The translations under genes were made by a program, and so were the position numbers. DNA of 64,000 nt from Robinsoniella peoriensis (GTDB taxonomy: Bacteria; Bacillota; Clostridia; Lachnospirales; Lachnospiraceae). Within the stretch, counting starts at the first letter, position 1. The number at the start of each line of letters is the position of its first letter. The notes under the pieces were generated by a model. It was not told where the DNA came from. It worked only from the letters and a program-made list of their open reading frames with translations, and ran no database searches. The stretch is taken from the NCBI RefSeq assembly GCF_000797495.1, contig NZ_JTGN01000024.1:1-64000 (forward strand), read 5' to 3'. Positions 9,467 to 18,237 of the stretch are shown here, in pieces.

Positions 9467-10744
9467 TCAGATGATCTCTCCTGCCACAATTTTTTCAACG
9501 ATGTTGTCTGCATCTCCCAGATAGATGACACGTTCCAGTCTTTCCAAAAGCCCCAGTTCCTGGGGATGCCAGATGGATTCATCCTCTATAACCAGAACAT
9601 CAAACTCATAGCCGGATTCAAAACTGCCTATTTTTCCAAAGAATTCTCCGCCTCCCTTTGTCGCCAGATAAAAGGCTTCCTTTACATTAAGCGGTGATGC
9701 TGACTGATCCCACATACGCCAATAGAGCTTTGATACCTGTATTGCATCTGACATAGCACGGAACATGGACATTGAACTTCCACCTGCCAGGTCGGATCCC
9801 AGCCCCACATGCAGGCCTTCATCCAGATATTTTCTAATGGGGGCTATACCGGAAGAAAGATTCATATTGGACTGTGGGCAGTGTGCCACATATACTCCGT
9901 TTCTTTTGATCAATGCTATCTCCTCTTCTACAGAAGATACGCAGTGCGCCATGACTGTCTTACATCCATTCCCGAACAGGCCTGCATGTTCATATGCCTC
10001 TCCGTAAAATCCTGCAGCCGGACACAATTCCTTTACCCATGCAATCTCCCCTTCGTTTTCCGATAAATGGGACTGAACAGGCAAATGCTGTGATTTCTGA
10101 ATTTCGCCCAGCGTCTTCATCAGACTGTCTGAACAGCTTGGTATAAATCTGGGTGTTAATATAGGTTCTACATATTTATACTGCCCCTGCATTTCCTTAA
10201 GCCACTGCAGCGTCTGCGCTGCGGATTCTTCTGTTGATTCACATAAATATTCCGGAGCATTCCGATCCATATTAACTTTTCCTACCATCGTGCGCAGCTT
10301 CGTTTTCTCCAGCAGATCCATCAGTATCTTTGTGGCATCCCTGTGAATCGTTGCAAATATGCAGGCTCTGGTAGTAGGGCTCTTCTTCAACTCTTCCGTA
10401 AACATACCATATGCCTTTTTAGCATATTCCTCTTTGGCATATTTTGCCTCTTCCGGAAATGTATAAGTATTCAGCCAGTCGAGGAGTTCCAGATCCATTC
10501 CAAAACCACGCAGCCCATATTGGGGCGCATGCATATGCAGATCCACAAGACCGGGTATAACCAGCCTGTCACCATAATCCTTTACCTGAATACCATTATA
10601 TTTCTCCGGCAGTTTTGCAAAAGCTCCTCCACAAATACCATTTTCGCAGACAGCGTAACCATTTTCTATAAGGATCAGCTGATCCGGTGTGGTACTATAT
10701 ATGATATTTCCTTTTATCGCATAACTATTTTTATTACTCACCAT
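9467..10744 (-). CDS. guaD: Guanine deaminase / amidohydrolase
   Basis: About 425 aa, metal-dependent amidohydrolase fold. Metal and catalytic motifs visible in order are DLHMHAPQYGLRG (the HxH pair with the Gln-Tyr typical of guanine deaminases), SHLSENEGEI, the second His in VMAHCVSS and the Asp in GSDLAGGSS. It should convert guanine to xanthine and ammonia in the cytoplasm. AAGGAGTGAAT precedes the ATG at 10744, favouring MVSNKNSYAIKG over an upstream ATG at 10795. The gene is divergent from a GGDEF-EAL gene and shares a short regulatory region with it. A closely related aminohydrolase activity is possible. Confidence 0.85.
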   Translation of the reverse strand: MVSNKNSYAIKGNIIYSTTPDQLILIENGYAVCENGICGGAFAKLPEKYNGIQVKDYGDRLVIPGLVDLHMHAPQYGLRGFGMDLELLDWLNTYTFPEEAKYAKEEYAKKAYGMFTEELKKSPTTRACIFATIHRDATKILMDLLEKTKLRTMVGKVNMDRNAPEYLCESTEESAAQTLQWLKEMQGQYKYVEPILTPRFIPSCSDSLMKTLGEIQKSQHLPVQSHLSENEGEIAWVKELCPAAGFYGEAYEHAGLFGNGCKTVMAHCVSSVEEEIALIKRNGVYVAHCPQSNMNLSSGIAPIRKYLDEGLHVGLGSDLAGGSSMSMFRAMSDAIQVSKLYWRMWDQSASPLNVKEAFYLATKGGGEFFGKIGSFESGYEFDVLVIEDESIWHPQELGLLERLERVIYLGDADNIVEKIVAGEII

Positions 10745-10896
10745 ATTCACTCCTTTTCCATTATTATTATCGATTATTTTCCATTTAATTTTCATTCATT
10801 ATTATCTTCCCTGGTATTCTTTACTCAAAGCTACTTTATCACAAAAGTATCCGGGATGCAAAAAAAGAATTTTTTCATTTTAAAAACCTTCCATTT

Positions 10897-10919
10897 AATG
10901 TATAATAGGTTTATACATT
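10897..10919. promoter_or_regulatory. Palindrome over a -10-like element between guaD and the GGDEF-EAL gene
   Basis: AATGTATAA-TAGGT-TTATACATT is a perfect 9-bp inverted repeat. On the plus strand it contains TATAAT (10901-10906), a credible -10 about 80 bp before the GGDEF-EAL start. Such placement fits a repressor operator; no regulator is identified. Confidence 0.45.
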
Positions 10920-10983
10920 ACTAAAAACGATATTTCTCAACAAATATTTCCTTTCTTATCTTCTGACGAAAAGAGGTGTACCG

Positions 10984-12660
10984 ATGACTGATAATGAACA
11001 AATATTTCATGATTTTACGATTGACCCATATCTATTCTATGAAGCCATAGAAAACAGTACAGATGACTATATTTATATAGTAGATATGACTCGGGATATC
11101 TCCCTTATCTCTAAAAATATGCTGCATGATTTTGATCTTCCGGGCAGAAAGGTGCATGGACTTGTTCCTCTTTGGGGTGAACTGGTACACGAAAAGGACA
11201 GACAACGCTACTTTGATTCCATCGAAAAGATGCTGAACAAAGAGACCGATGAACATAATGTAGAATATCAAATCCGTAACCGTAAAAATGAATATGTCTG
11301 GGTTATCTGCCGTGGTCTGCTAAAAAGGGATCAGAAAGGAAATCCGCTATTTTTTGCCGGAGTAGTGACGAACCTTGGCAGTAAAGGGAAAATTGATTAT
11401 ATAACAGGTCTGTTTGCCCAGCGGGAATGCGAAAAATTAATTACCAGGCTGATTCAGAATGAATGCCATCCCGGCGGCATACTCCTGCTCGGACTGGATG
11501 ACTTCTCCAGAATCAATGCTTTGAATGACCATATATTTGGTAATACGGTATTGCGTCAATTTGCCCAGACAATCCTGCGATTTCTTCCTCCGGATGCGGA
11601 TCTGTTCCGTTTTGACGGGGATGAATTCGCTATTGTATATAAAAATGCTTCCGGGCAGGATTTATACCAGCTTTATCAAAAAATACATGCATATGCTAAC
11701 CGCAGACAGATTACAGATGGAATTTCTTACTTTTGTACAGTCTCAGGGGGCATCGCAATGATCGGCGCGGACGGGGATAATTATCTTGATTTAATTAAAT
11801 TTGCTGCAAGCGCTCTTGAAGTATCCAAGCAGAAAGGGAAAAATACCTGTACGTTTTTTTCTCCTGATTTAATTAAAGCAAAACTTCGTACCCTGGAAAT
11901 TACGAACCAGCTGCAGTTAAGCATTATGAATCACATGGAGCATTTCCATATGGTATATCAGCCTTTAATCAGTAATGATACACTTGCAGTCGGAGGGGCC
12001 GAGGCATTGCTTCGCTGGTCCAGCGAGACTTACGGATCCGTAAGTCCGATAGAATTCATTCCTGTGCTGGAATCCGGCGGGCTTATTGTACCCGTCGGCA
12101 AGTGGGTTTTGGAGCAGGCCGTCAAAACCTGCAAAGAATGGATCTCCTATGCTCCTGATTTCGTAATGAATATTAATATTTCGTATTTGCAGATGCTGGA
12201 TGTATCATTCCTTTCATACATTCGTGACCTTCTGACACAGTATCAGCTGGAACCCCGTCATATTGTGCTGGAACTGACAGAGAGTTATTTTGTCACCGAT
12301 ATGGAGGCTCTGAAATATACGTTCGCCCAGCTGCGAAACGAGCATATTAAGATCGCCATGGATGATTTTGGAACCGGATATTCTTCTCTTGGTATGCTGG
12401 CTCAGTCACCGGCTGATATTGTAAAAATAGACCGGATCTTTATATCTGCAATTAACCGGGAGGTTTTTAACTATTCCTTCATCAGCGCCGTGATACAGCT
12501 ATGCCACAGTGTTGATATCCAGGTATGCGTTGAGGGCATTGAATACCCGGAAGAACTGGAAACCATACGTTCCATTCATCCGGACAGCATCCAGGGATTT
12601 TACTTTTCAAAACCCATAAGTGCTTCTGACTTTAAAAAAAGATATTGGGAGAACCATTAG
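10984..12660 (+). CDS. PAS-GGDEF-EAL cyclic-di-GMP protein
   Basis: 558 aa, soluble. A PAS-like sensor at about 12-130 (with NRKNEYVWVICRGLLKRD), a GGDEF domain at about 135-295 and an EAL domain at about 305-555. The GGDEF signature reads RFDGDEFAIVY, so its first Gly is Asp, and no RxxD inhibitory site precedes it. The EAL domain keeps its key motifs: AEALLRW, LELTES, MDDFGTGYSSL and VKIDRIF. The likely net activity is c-di-GMP hydrolysis, with the GGDEF part perhaps sensory. AGAGGTGTACCG precedes the ATG. A hairpin overlapping the stop codon ends the transcript. Confidence 0.88.
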   Translation: MTDNEQIFHDFTIDPYLFYEAIENSTDDYIYIVDMTRDISLISKNMLHDFDLPGRKVHGLVPLWGELVHEKDRQRYFDSIEKMLNKETDEHNVEYQIRNRKNEYVWVICRGLLKRDQKGNPLFFAGVVTNLGSKGKIDYITGLFAQRECEKLITRLIQNECHPGGILLLGLDDFSRINALNDHIFGNTVLRQFAQTILRFLPPDADLFRFDGDEFAIVYKNASGQDLYQLYQKIHAYANRRQITDGISYFCTVSGGIAMIGADGDNYLDLIKFAASALEVSKQKGKNTCTFFSPDLIKAKLRTLEITNQLQLSIMNHMEHFHMVYQPLISNDTLAVGGAEALLRWSSETYGSVSPIEFIPVLESGGLIVPVGKWVLEQAVKTCKEWISYAPDFVMNINISYLQMLDVSFLSYIRDLLTQYQLEPRHIVLELTESYFVTDMEALKYTFAQLRNEHIKIAMDDFGTGYSSLGMLAQSPADIVKIDRIFISAINREVFNYSFISAVIQLCHSVDIQVCVEGIEYPEELETIRSIHPDSIQGFYFSKPISASDFKKRYWENH

Positions 12661-12678
12661 GTCCCCCAATATCTTTTC
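12637..12678. terminator. Bidirectional terminator overlapping the GGDEF-EAL stop
   Basis: AAAGATATTGGG pairs with CCCAATATCTTTT, flanked by A-run and T-run. It lies between the convergent GGDEF-EAL and rarA genes, and its left arm is inside the coding end. Confidence 0.85.
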
Positions 12679-12726
12679 TTATAAAATTTGTTCCTTTAAC
12701 TACTTCTGTACTTTGGGACAGCAGTT

Positions 12727-14040
12727 CTATTCCCTCAACCATTTCATATGTTCCTGTATTTTTTTCTCATATCCATTTTCTGATGGCTCATAAAAGACTT
12801 GTCCCACCAGCTCATCGGGCAGATACTGCTGTCTGGAAAAGTGTTTTGGAAAATCGTGGGCATATTCATAACCTATGCCATGACCCAGTTTTGCCGCACC
12901 TTTATAGTGGGCATCCTGGAGATAAGGAGGTATGGTTACCTTTTTATTCTTTACTGCCTCTGTGGCGTGGAATATGGCATTGGTAGCCGAATTACTCTTT
13001 GGTGCCGCAGCCACATAGAGCACCGCCTGCGCCAGGATCAGCTGGGATTCCGGCATACCGATACGCTCCACTGCCTGAGCCGCTGCTACTGCCACCTGAA
13101 GCGCCTGGGGATCTGCATTCCCTACGTCCTCCGATGCACAGATCATAATACGCCTTGCAATAAAAGTAACGCTCTCTCCCGCATAGAGCATCCGCGCCAG
13201 ATAATATACCGCCGCATCCGGATCTGATCCCCTCATGCTTTTAATAAATGCCGAAATGGTGTCGTAATGATTATCTCCGGTTTTGTCGTATCTTACTACC
13301 CTCTTTTGAATACATTCCGATGCTACATCCAGGGTAATATGAATCTTGCCATCCTCACTTTTCTGGGTCGTTAAAACGCCTAATTCAATTGCATTTAGTG
13401 CTGATCTGGCATCCCCTCCGGCTATATCTGCCAGAAATTCCAGGGCATCCTCTTCCACAACAGCGTTATAAGCGCCCATTCCCCGTTCCACATCATAAAC
13501 AGCACGCTCAATTAGCGTACGGATATCTTCCTTTACAAGAGGCTTAAGCTCAAAAATAATGGATCTGGAAATCAAAGCACCGTTTACTTCAAAATAAGGG
13601 TTTTCCGTGGTTGCCCCTATCAGGATCAGAGTTCCGTCCTCTACAAAGGGAAGCAGATAATCCTGTTGGCTTTTGTTAAAACGGTGGATCTCATCTACAA
13701 ACAGAATCGTCTTTTTTCCATACATCCCAATCTTATCCTGCGCACCCTTTACAACCTCTTCCATGTCTTTCTTACCTGCTACCGTTGCATTGATCTGGGT
13801 AAATTCTGCGCTGGTGGTATTCGCGATAACTTTTGCAAGCGTCGTCTTCCCGGTACCGGGCGGTCCGTAGAATATAATTGAGCTTAACTTATCCGCCTTA
13901 ATGGCACGATACAGCAGCTTGTCTTTTCCGATGATGTGCTGCTGTCCCACCACCTCTTCTAAGGTTTTGGGACGTATTCTGGAAGCCAGGGGCGCTTCGT
14001 TTTCCATGGTATTGCTTCGCATATAATCAAATAAATCCAT
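12727..14040 (-). CDS. rarA: Replication-associated recombination protein A (RarA/MgsA)
   Basis: 437-aa AAA+ ATPase of the RarA/MgsA/WRNIP1 family acting at stalled replication forks. Visible: Walker A [12 protein letters not shown], Walker B [14 protein letters not shown], sensor region [14 protein letters not shown], arginine-finger region [11 protein letters not shown], and the C-terminal tetramerisation part with [33 protein letters not shown]-like sequence. The length is normal for the family. The ATG at 14040 has AGGAGAAAAGAAT in front. It is followed on the same strand, upstream, by the polysaccharide deacetylase gene 31 bp away, so the two may be co-transcribed. Confidence 0.95.
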   Translation of the reverse strand: [437 protein letters not shown]

Positions 14041-14071
14041 ATTCTTTTCTCCTGTCCGTTTCTTAAATCTA

Positions 14072-14860
14072 TTATTCTAACAATATATCCTCAACGGTTA
14101 CAAACCGGTATCCTTTCGCCTGCAGCTGATCTACAATCTGTAACGCTGCATCAACGGAAGACTGATAATAGTCGTGTAATAAAATAATAGCATTTTCTTT
14201 GGCTTTCGTCACTACCCTATTTGTAACTGTGGAAGCATTCATGGTTTTCCAGTCCAGTGGATCGATATTCCACATCACCGGCAGCATGGTAATGCGGCAG
14301 TCTAACTGATCATTCCATACACCAAACGGAGGACGGACATACTCTGTCCCTTTTCCGGTAAGTTTTCTCACCAGATCACTGGTTTTGGCAAGTTCGCCAC
14401 AGGCTTTTTCCGCTGACAGCTGGTTCAGATTCACATGAGAATATGTATGATTGCCAATCACATGACCTTCATCTGCCATCCTTTTAATAATATCTTCGTG
14501 TCCTTTGATATTTTCTCCCATAACAAAAAAACTGGCTTTTACCCCCCGCTCCTTTAGACCATCCAGCAGCTTTGGCGTAAAAACAGGATGGGGACCATCA
14601 TCGAAAGTCAGAGCTATCTTCGGCTTCACATCATCTGCGGCCTCTGCCTCTGTCTCTTTATCTGGTCCCCGTCCTGCTTCAGTTTCTTTTATTTCTGTTA
14701 ACGGTGTCTCCCCGGAATCTTCATAAATCTTTGTATCCATTGCATCCAGACTCTCTGCCGGACCTGAACCGGACTGCCACAGATTTACCATACATAATAC
14801 AAAAACCACAATTCCACCGAGGATCAATCCTCTTTCCACATATTGTTTCCACTTCTCCAT
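14072..14860 (-). CDS. Polysaccharide deacetylase (CE4), membrane-anchored
   Basis: About 262 aa. One N-terminal membrane segment (about residues 11-27), an acidic Thr/Glu-rich linker, and a NodB-type deacetylase domain at about 85-262. Motifs present: TFDDGPHP (catalytic base Asp and metal Asp), HTYSH (metal histidines), RPPFG and the final LHD in ILLHDYY. It probably removes acetyl groups from peptidoglycan or another wall glycan outside the cell. An alternative TTG at 14872 extends the frame; the ATG at 14860 is preferred, though its ribosome site is weak. Confidence 0.88.
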   Translation of the reverse strand: MEKWKQYVERGLILGGIVVFVLCMVNLWQSGSGPAESLDAMDTKIYEDSGETPLTEIKETEAGRGPDKETEAEAADDVKPKIALTFDDGPHPVFTPKLLDGLKERGVKASFFVMGENIKGHEDIIKRMADEGHVIGNHTYSHVNLNQLSAEKACGELAKTSDLVRKLTGKGTEYVRPPFGVWNDQLDCRITMLPVMWNIDPLDWKTMNASTVTNRVVTKAKENAIILLHDYYQSSVDAALQIVDQLQAKGYRFVTVEDILLE

Positions 14861-14902
14861 ATATATCCACAATCCATTGAAGTCTTAACAACAATATATG
14901 CT

Positions 14903-17110
14903 TTACTCGAAAAACATATGCTCCATATAAAAATCGTTAAATTCTTTGTCACTGGATAGATTAATTTCCTTCGACAGATCTACCATACGTTCCATATCCC
15001 TGTCACCATCTTCGGATATAAAATAACGAATGGCACCGCCCAGACTGCTGTTTCCTACCGTCTGAATCTTATTTGCAAATTCCCTGGGAAGCATACCGAT
15101 CTGGAACGCCTTTTTCGTATCTATATGGAAACCAAATCCTCCTGCCAGATAAACCGTTTTTACCTGATCATAAGTTACACCATAGCGCAGGAGCAGCGTT
15201 TCTACTCCTCCTCTGACAGCTGCCTTGGCAAGTTGGATTTCCCTTACATCTTTTTGGGTAAATACTATGTTTTTCCCATCCGGTGTTTTAGCAATTGGAA
15301 ATCCGTCGTCAAAATAATCTTCATCCAAAAGCCCTGTCTCATCCACAAATTCTTCCCGTACAAGTTCCGCTGCTATCTCAATTACCCCCGTACCGCACAG
15401 GCCGATGGGCGGTTCGTTTCCAATGGTCTCCACCTCAGCTTTTTCTTTATCCAGACGGACACCGCAGACCGCACCTTTTACGCTGCCCATTCCCCAGGTA
15501 ATATTACCGCCTTCAAAAGCCGGTCCTGCCGCTGTGGAAGAAACCAGTATCTTATCCTTATTTCCCAGAGCCATCTCTCCGTTGGTTCCCAGGTCAACCA
15601 GAAGGCAGATATCTTCGCTTTTAAAAAAGTCACAAAAGTACATCCCGGATACAATATCCCCGCCAACGTAAGTAGAAATTCCAGGCAGCACTGCTAATTC
15701 ACAATCCAGCAGCCCACTCCCCATGATTTTTTCAAAAGGTTCTTTTATCATCTTAATGTTAACCGGTGTAAAAGGCACTACTCCAAGTGTTTCACAGGAA
15801 TAGCCCATCAGAAGATGCCCCATGGTTGTGTTGCATCCGATTACTACCTGCTCCACCTGCTTTGGGGAAATTCCCGTTTCTTTTATAATCTCGCGGATGC
15901 CGGTTAACAGATCCTGACGGATGGAAGCCTGCAGTTCTTTTTTCTTCCCGTCATTGGATGCCTGGATACGGGATATTACATCTGCTCCAAAACTTCTCTG
16001 TTTATTAATGGTAGAAAAGGAGTATACCACCTCCTTACTCTGTTTTCCGATCAGATTCAGGGCGATTGTAGTAGTTCCAATGTCAATGGCAATGCCAAAA
16101 GCAGTGTCATTTGATGCTCCTGAATCAGATTGTTTTCCTGAATAATCCGATACTATTTCAAAGTCTGACTCATCATTTCTGTCTAACGCAATCTTACAGT
16201 CTTCCTTGGGAAATGCCCTGCATGACAGCCGATAACCTTTTTCCAGCTCCTCTTTTGTGAATTTTTTTTCATCGGAAGGGGTTACATCAAGGCTGCCTTC
16301 CAGAAGCTGAATCTTACATTTACCACAGATTCCTTTTCCTCCGCATACCGCACTGAAATATACATCATGGGCTATCAGTGCATCTAATATACTCTGCTTT
16401 TCTGCACATGGTATCCGGTAGCTTTTTCCATTCTCAATTACTTCAATCATAACAGGTGCCACCTTTCTTAATTTACAATGCAGTGCACTGCATTTTCTAC
16501 AATCGTGCTGCATCCGGAATTCCTTTTCATCATCGGTTAAGACCAGTATCAGACAGGAGGTTTTTACCGGATCAAACATATATCCTGATGTGATGCCGAT
16601 CCCCAGCATTTCTTCCGCCCTGATCTGGCGGTGCATTACCTGCTGCATTTCCATAGGGATATCGTGAGGCGCTTCCAGACGCTTCTTTATACCCGCTTTT
16701 CGATTCGCACATTCTTCCCGCAAAACATCCTGCAGCGCATCTTCCATCTGAAACAGAAAACTGTCAGCCATGGCATCAATCAGCATCCCTTTCAGATAGT
16801 CTCCCTGTTGAAACATCAGGGTACTGTAGGCACTTACTTCCCTGCCAACGGTCGTCAGAACATATGCCGCCTGTTTTTCCCTTAGATTTATCTGCTTTGC
16901 TATCTCTTTTGGTACCTCATCGAATTTAATTAAAGCATGAGGATCTATTTTCCCATAAACGATCTCCTGAAGTTCCTCATATTCTTCCTCAACCTCTTCA
17001 TATATAGGGTTATCTTCCTTACAGTCTAGCAACTGCAGGACTACCTTTTTATCTATCCTGACATCGAATCCATCCAGACAGATAATCTCACCCTTTCTTG
17101 TTATCTGCAT
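14903..17110 (-). CDS. Corrinoid-activating protein: MetH-activation-like + [2Fe-2S] + ASKHA (DUF4445)
   Basis: 735 aa. Residues 1-215 resemble the B12-dependent methionine synthase activation domain and end in a Cys motif (C204, C207, C212). Residues 222-305 form a plant-type ferredoxin with Cys256, 262, 265 and 297. From about 337 an ASKHA/DUF4445 ATPase domain begins with GIAIDIGTTTIALNLI. The ferredoxin-ASKHA part is the RACE/RamA-like layout that reduces inactive Co(II) corrinoid proteins with ATP. The gene lies downstream of the corrinoid protein gene (17309-17947) on the same strand, which is its presumed target. The extra N-terminal domain may bind the cap face of the corrinoid protein; that is inference. 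Confidence 0.88.
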   Translation of the reverse strand: MQITRKGEIICLDGFDVRIDKKVVLQLLDCKEDNPIYEEVEEEYEELQEIVYGKIDPHALIKFDEVPKEIAKQINLREKQAAYVLTTVGREVSAYSTLMFQQGDYLKGMLIDAMADSFLFQMEDALQDVLREECANRKAGIKKRLEAPHDIPMEMQQVMHRQIRAEEMLGIGITSGYMFDPVKTSCLILVLTDDEKEFRMQHDCRKCSALHCKLRKVAPVMIEVIENGKSYRIPCAEKQSILDALIAHDVYFSAVCGGKGICGKCKIQLLEGSLDVTPSDEKKFTKEELEKGYRLSCRAFPKEDCKIALDRNDESDFEIVSDYSGKQSDSGASNDTAFGIAIDIGTTTIALNLIGKQSKEVVYSFSTINKQRSFGADVISRIQASNDGKKKELQASIRQDLLTGIREIIKETGISPKQVEQVVIGCNTTMGHLLMGYSCETLGVVPFTPVNIKMIKEPFEKIMGSGLLDCELAVLPGISTYVGGDIVSGMYFCDFFKSEDICLLVDLGTNGEMALGNKDKILVSSTAAGPAFEGGNITWGMGSVKGAVCGVRLDKEKAEVETIGNEPPIGLCGTGVIEIAAELVREEFVDETGLLDEDYFDDGFPIAKTPDGKNIVFTQKDVREIQLAKAAVRGGVETLLLRYGVTYDQVKTVYLAGGFGFHIDTKKAFQIGMLPREFANKIQTVGNSSLGGAIRYFISEDGDRDMERMVDLSKEINLSSDKEFNDFYMEHMFFE

Positions 17111-17126
17111 ATCTGTCCCTCCCGCA

Positions 17127-17281
17127 TACCGCAGACCTGTCTGCGGTACTGCACTAATAAAGAGTGTGAAAGCGATTTTCTTTCACACTTGTCCCTCACG
17201 TATCGCCAATCTCACACATCTTATGTACGCTGATAAATACAATCAAGGCTGTCACATAACCTCTCAGGTATGCGACAGCCT
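17127..17281 (-). other. Three hairpins between corrinoid protein and activator genes
   Basis: The 198-bp gap holds three separate inverted repeats: 17127-17148 (perfect 10 bp, TACCGCAGAC/GTCTGCGGTA), 17163-17190 (10 bp, AGTGTGAAAG/CTTTCACACT) and 17246-17281 (13 of 15 bp, AGGCTGTC.../...GACAGCCT). None has a strong T-run in the direction of the operon, so they look like partial attenuators or mRNA stabilisers that let the corrinoid protein outnumber its activator. Confidence 0.55.
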
Positions 17282-17308
17282 ATGTAAATTTTTTTGTTTT
17301 TTATGACT

Positions 17309-17947
17309 TTAATTGGCTAATACAGCTTTTTTAGCAACTTCGGCGCAGGTTGCTGCATCCGGTGTATAATAATCTGCTCCAATTTGTTCTGCAAAGCTTT
17401 CATTTACTGGCGCCCCACCAACCATTACGATATATTTATCACGGAGTCCTTTTTCTTTTAACTCATCAACTACAGTCTGCATATTCGGCATTGTTGTAGT
17501 CAGAAGTGCTGACATACAGATTAAATCTGCTCCAACTTCTTCTGCCTTATCAATAAATGCTGCCGGCTCTGCATCTACGCCGATATCATGAATTTCAAGA
17601 CCTGCTCCTTTTAACATCATTACTACAAGGTTTTTACCAATATCATGTAAATCACCTTTTACAGTACCAACAACGGCTTTCCCAACCGGTTCATTTCCAA
17701 CTTCTACAAGCTTTGGTTCCAGAATTGCCAATCCTGCGTTCATTGCTCTGGCTGCTACCAGTACTTCCGGTACGAAAACTTCATTATTTTTGAACTTTTC
17801 ACCGATGATCATCATTCCGGATAACAGACCTTCATTTAATACTGCCTTTGGATCTAAATTTTCATCAATTGCCTGCTGTACCAATGCTTTTACATTTTTT
17901 GCTCTTCCTTTTTGTAAAAAAGCTGAAATTTCTTCAATAATTGCCAT
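17309..17947 (-). CDS. Corrinoid protein of a methyltransferase system
   Basis: About 212 aa, the standard size for MtaC/MtbC/MttC-like corrinoid proteins. An N-terminal helical cap (1-85) is followed by a Rossmann-like B12-binding domain (86-212) with GDLHDIGKNLV, where His101 should coordinate cobalt. The later nucleotide-loop motifs MSALLTTTMPNMQ and VGGAPVNE are also present. A longer frame opens at 18046, but AAAAGGAGGATATTAGTC precedes the ATG at 17947, giving the family N-terminus. It would shuttle a methyl group between a substrate methyltransferase (none adjacent here) and a second methyltransferase; the UroD-like proteins elsewhere in the window are candidates for the latter. Confidence 0.92.
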   Translation of the reverse strand: MAIIEEISAFLQKGRAKNVKALVQQAIDENLDPKAVLNEGLLSGMMIIGEKFKNNEVFVPEVLVAARAMNAGLAILEPKLVEVGNEPVGKAVVGTVKGDLHDIGKNLVVMMLKGAGLEIHDIGVDAEPAAFIDKAEEVGADLICMSALLTTTMPNMQTVVDELKEKGLRDKYIVMVGGAPVNESFAEQIGADYYTPDAATCAEVAKKAVLAN

Positions 17948-18098
17948 GACTAATATCCTCCTTTTATTTGCCACTACATTTTTTATTACATCAGCTCTCC
18001 GCAAAGCTTCTGTAACTTGTATGTCCACAGTATAATTCATTTCCAATTTCTTTTTTTGTAATTATTTTAGATTCAATGTATTTTTTTTGCATTATGTA

Positions 18099-18174
18099 TG
18101 CTATAATGAAGAAAAATAAGGGATTTATTTGCGAATTGTCTATAATACACAAATTGTCTCTTTGGAATTTGTAT
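18099..18174 (+). promoter_or_regulatory. Divergent control region: extended -10 and repeated AATTGTCT
   Basis: An extended -10 (TG-C-TATAAT, 18099-18107) faces the PocR-AraC gene. Downstream are direct repeats AATTGTCT at 18134 and 18152 (18 bp apart) and a related AATTTGTAT at 18166. The region separates the corrinoid protein gene from its divergent regulator and is a plausible binding site for that regulator. Confidence 0.4.
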
Positions 18175-18237
18175 ATTTTTTACTTTAGATATCACTCTCA
18201 CAAAAATTTTACCATTTAATGGCAGGGAGGTAATAAC

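Noticed and set aside
10343-10924. 193-codon plus-strand frame opposite guanine deaminase
   Set aside because: Runs antisense through guaD and its promoter region, with no domain signature.
15125-15697. 190-codon plus-strand frame opposite the corrinoid activator
   Set aside because: Shadow of a conserved gene on the other strand.
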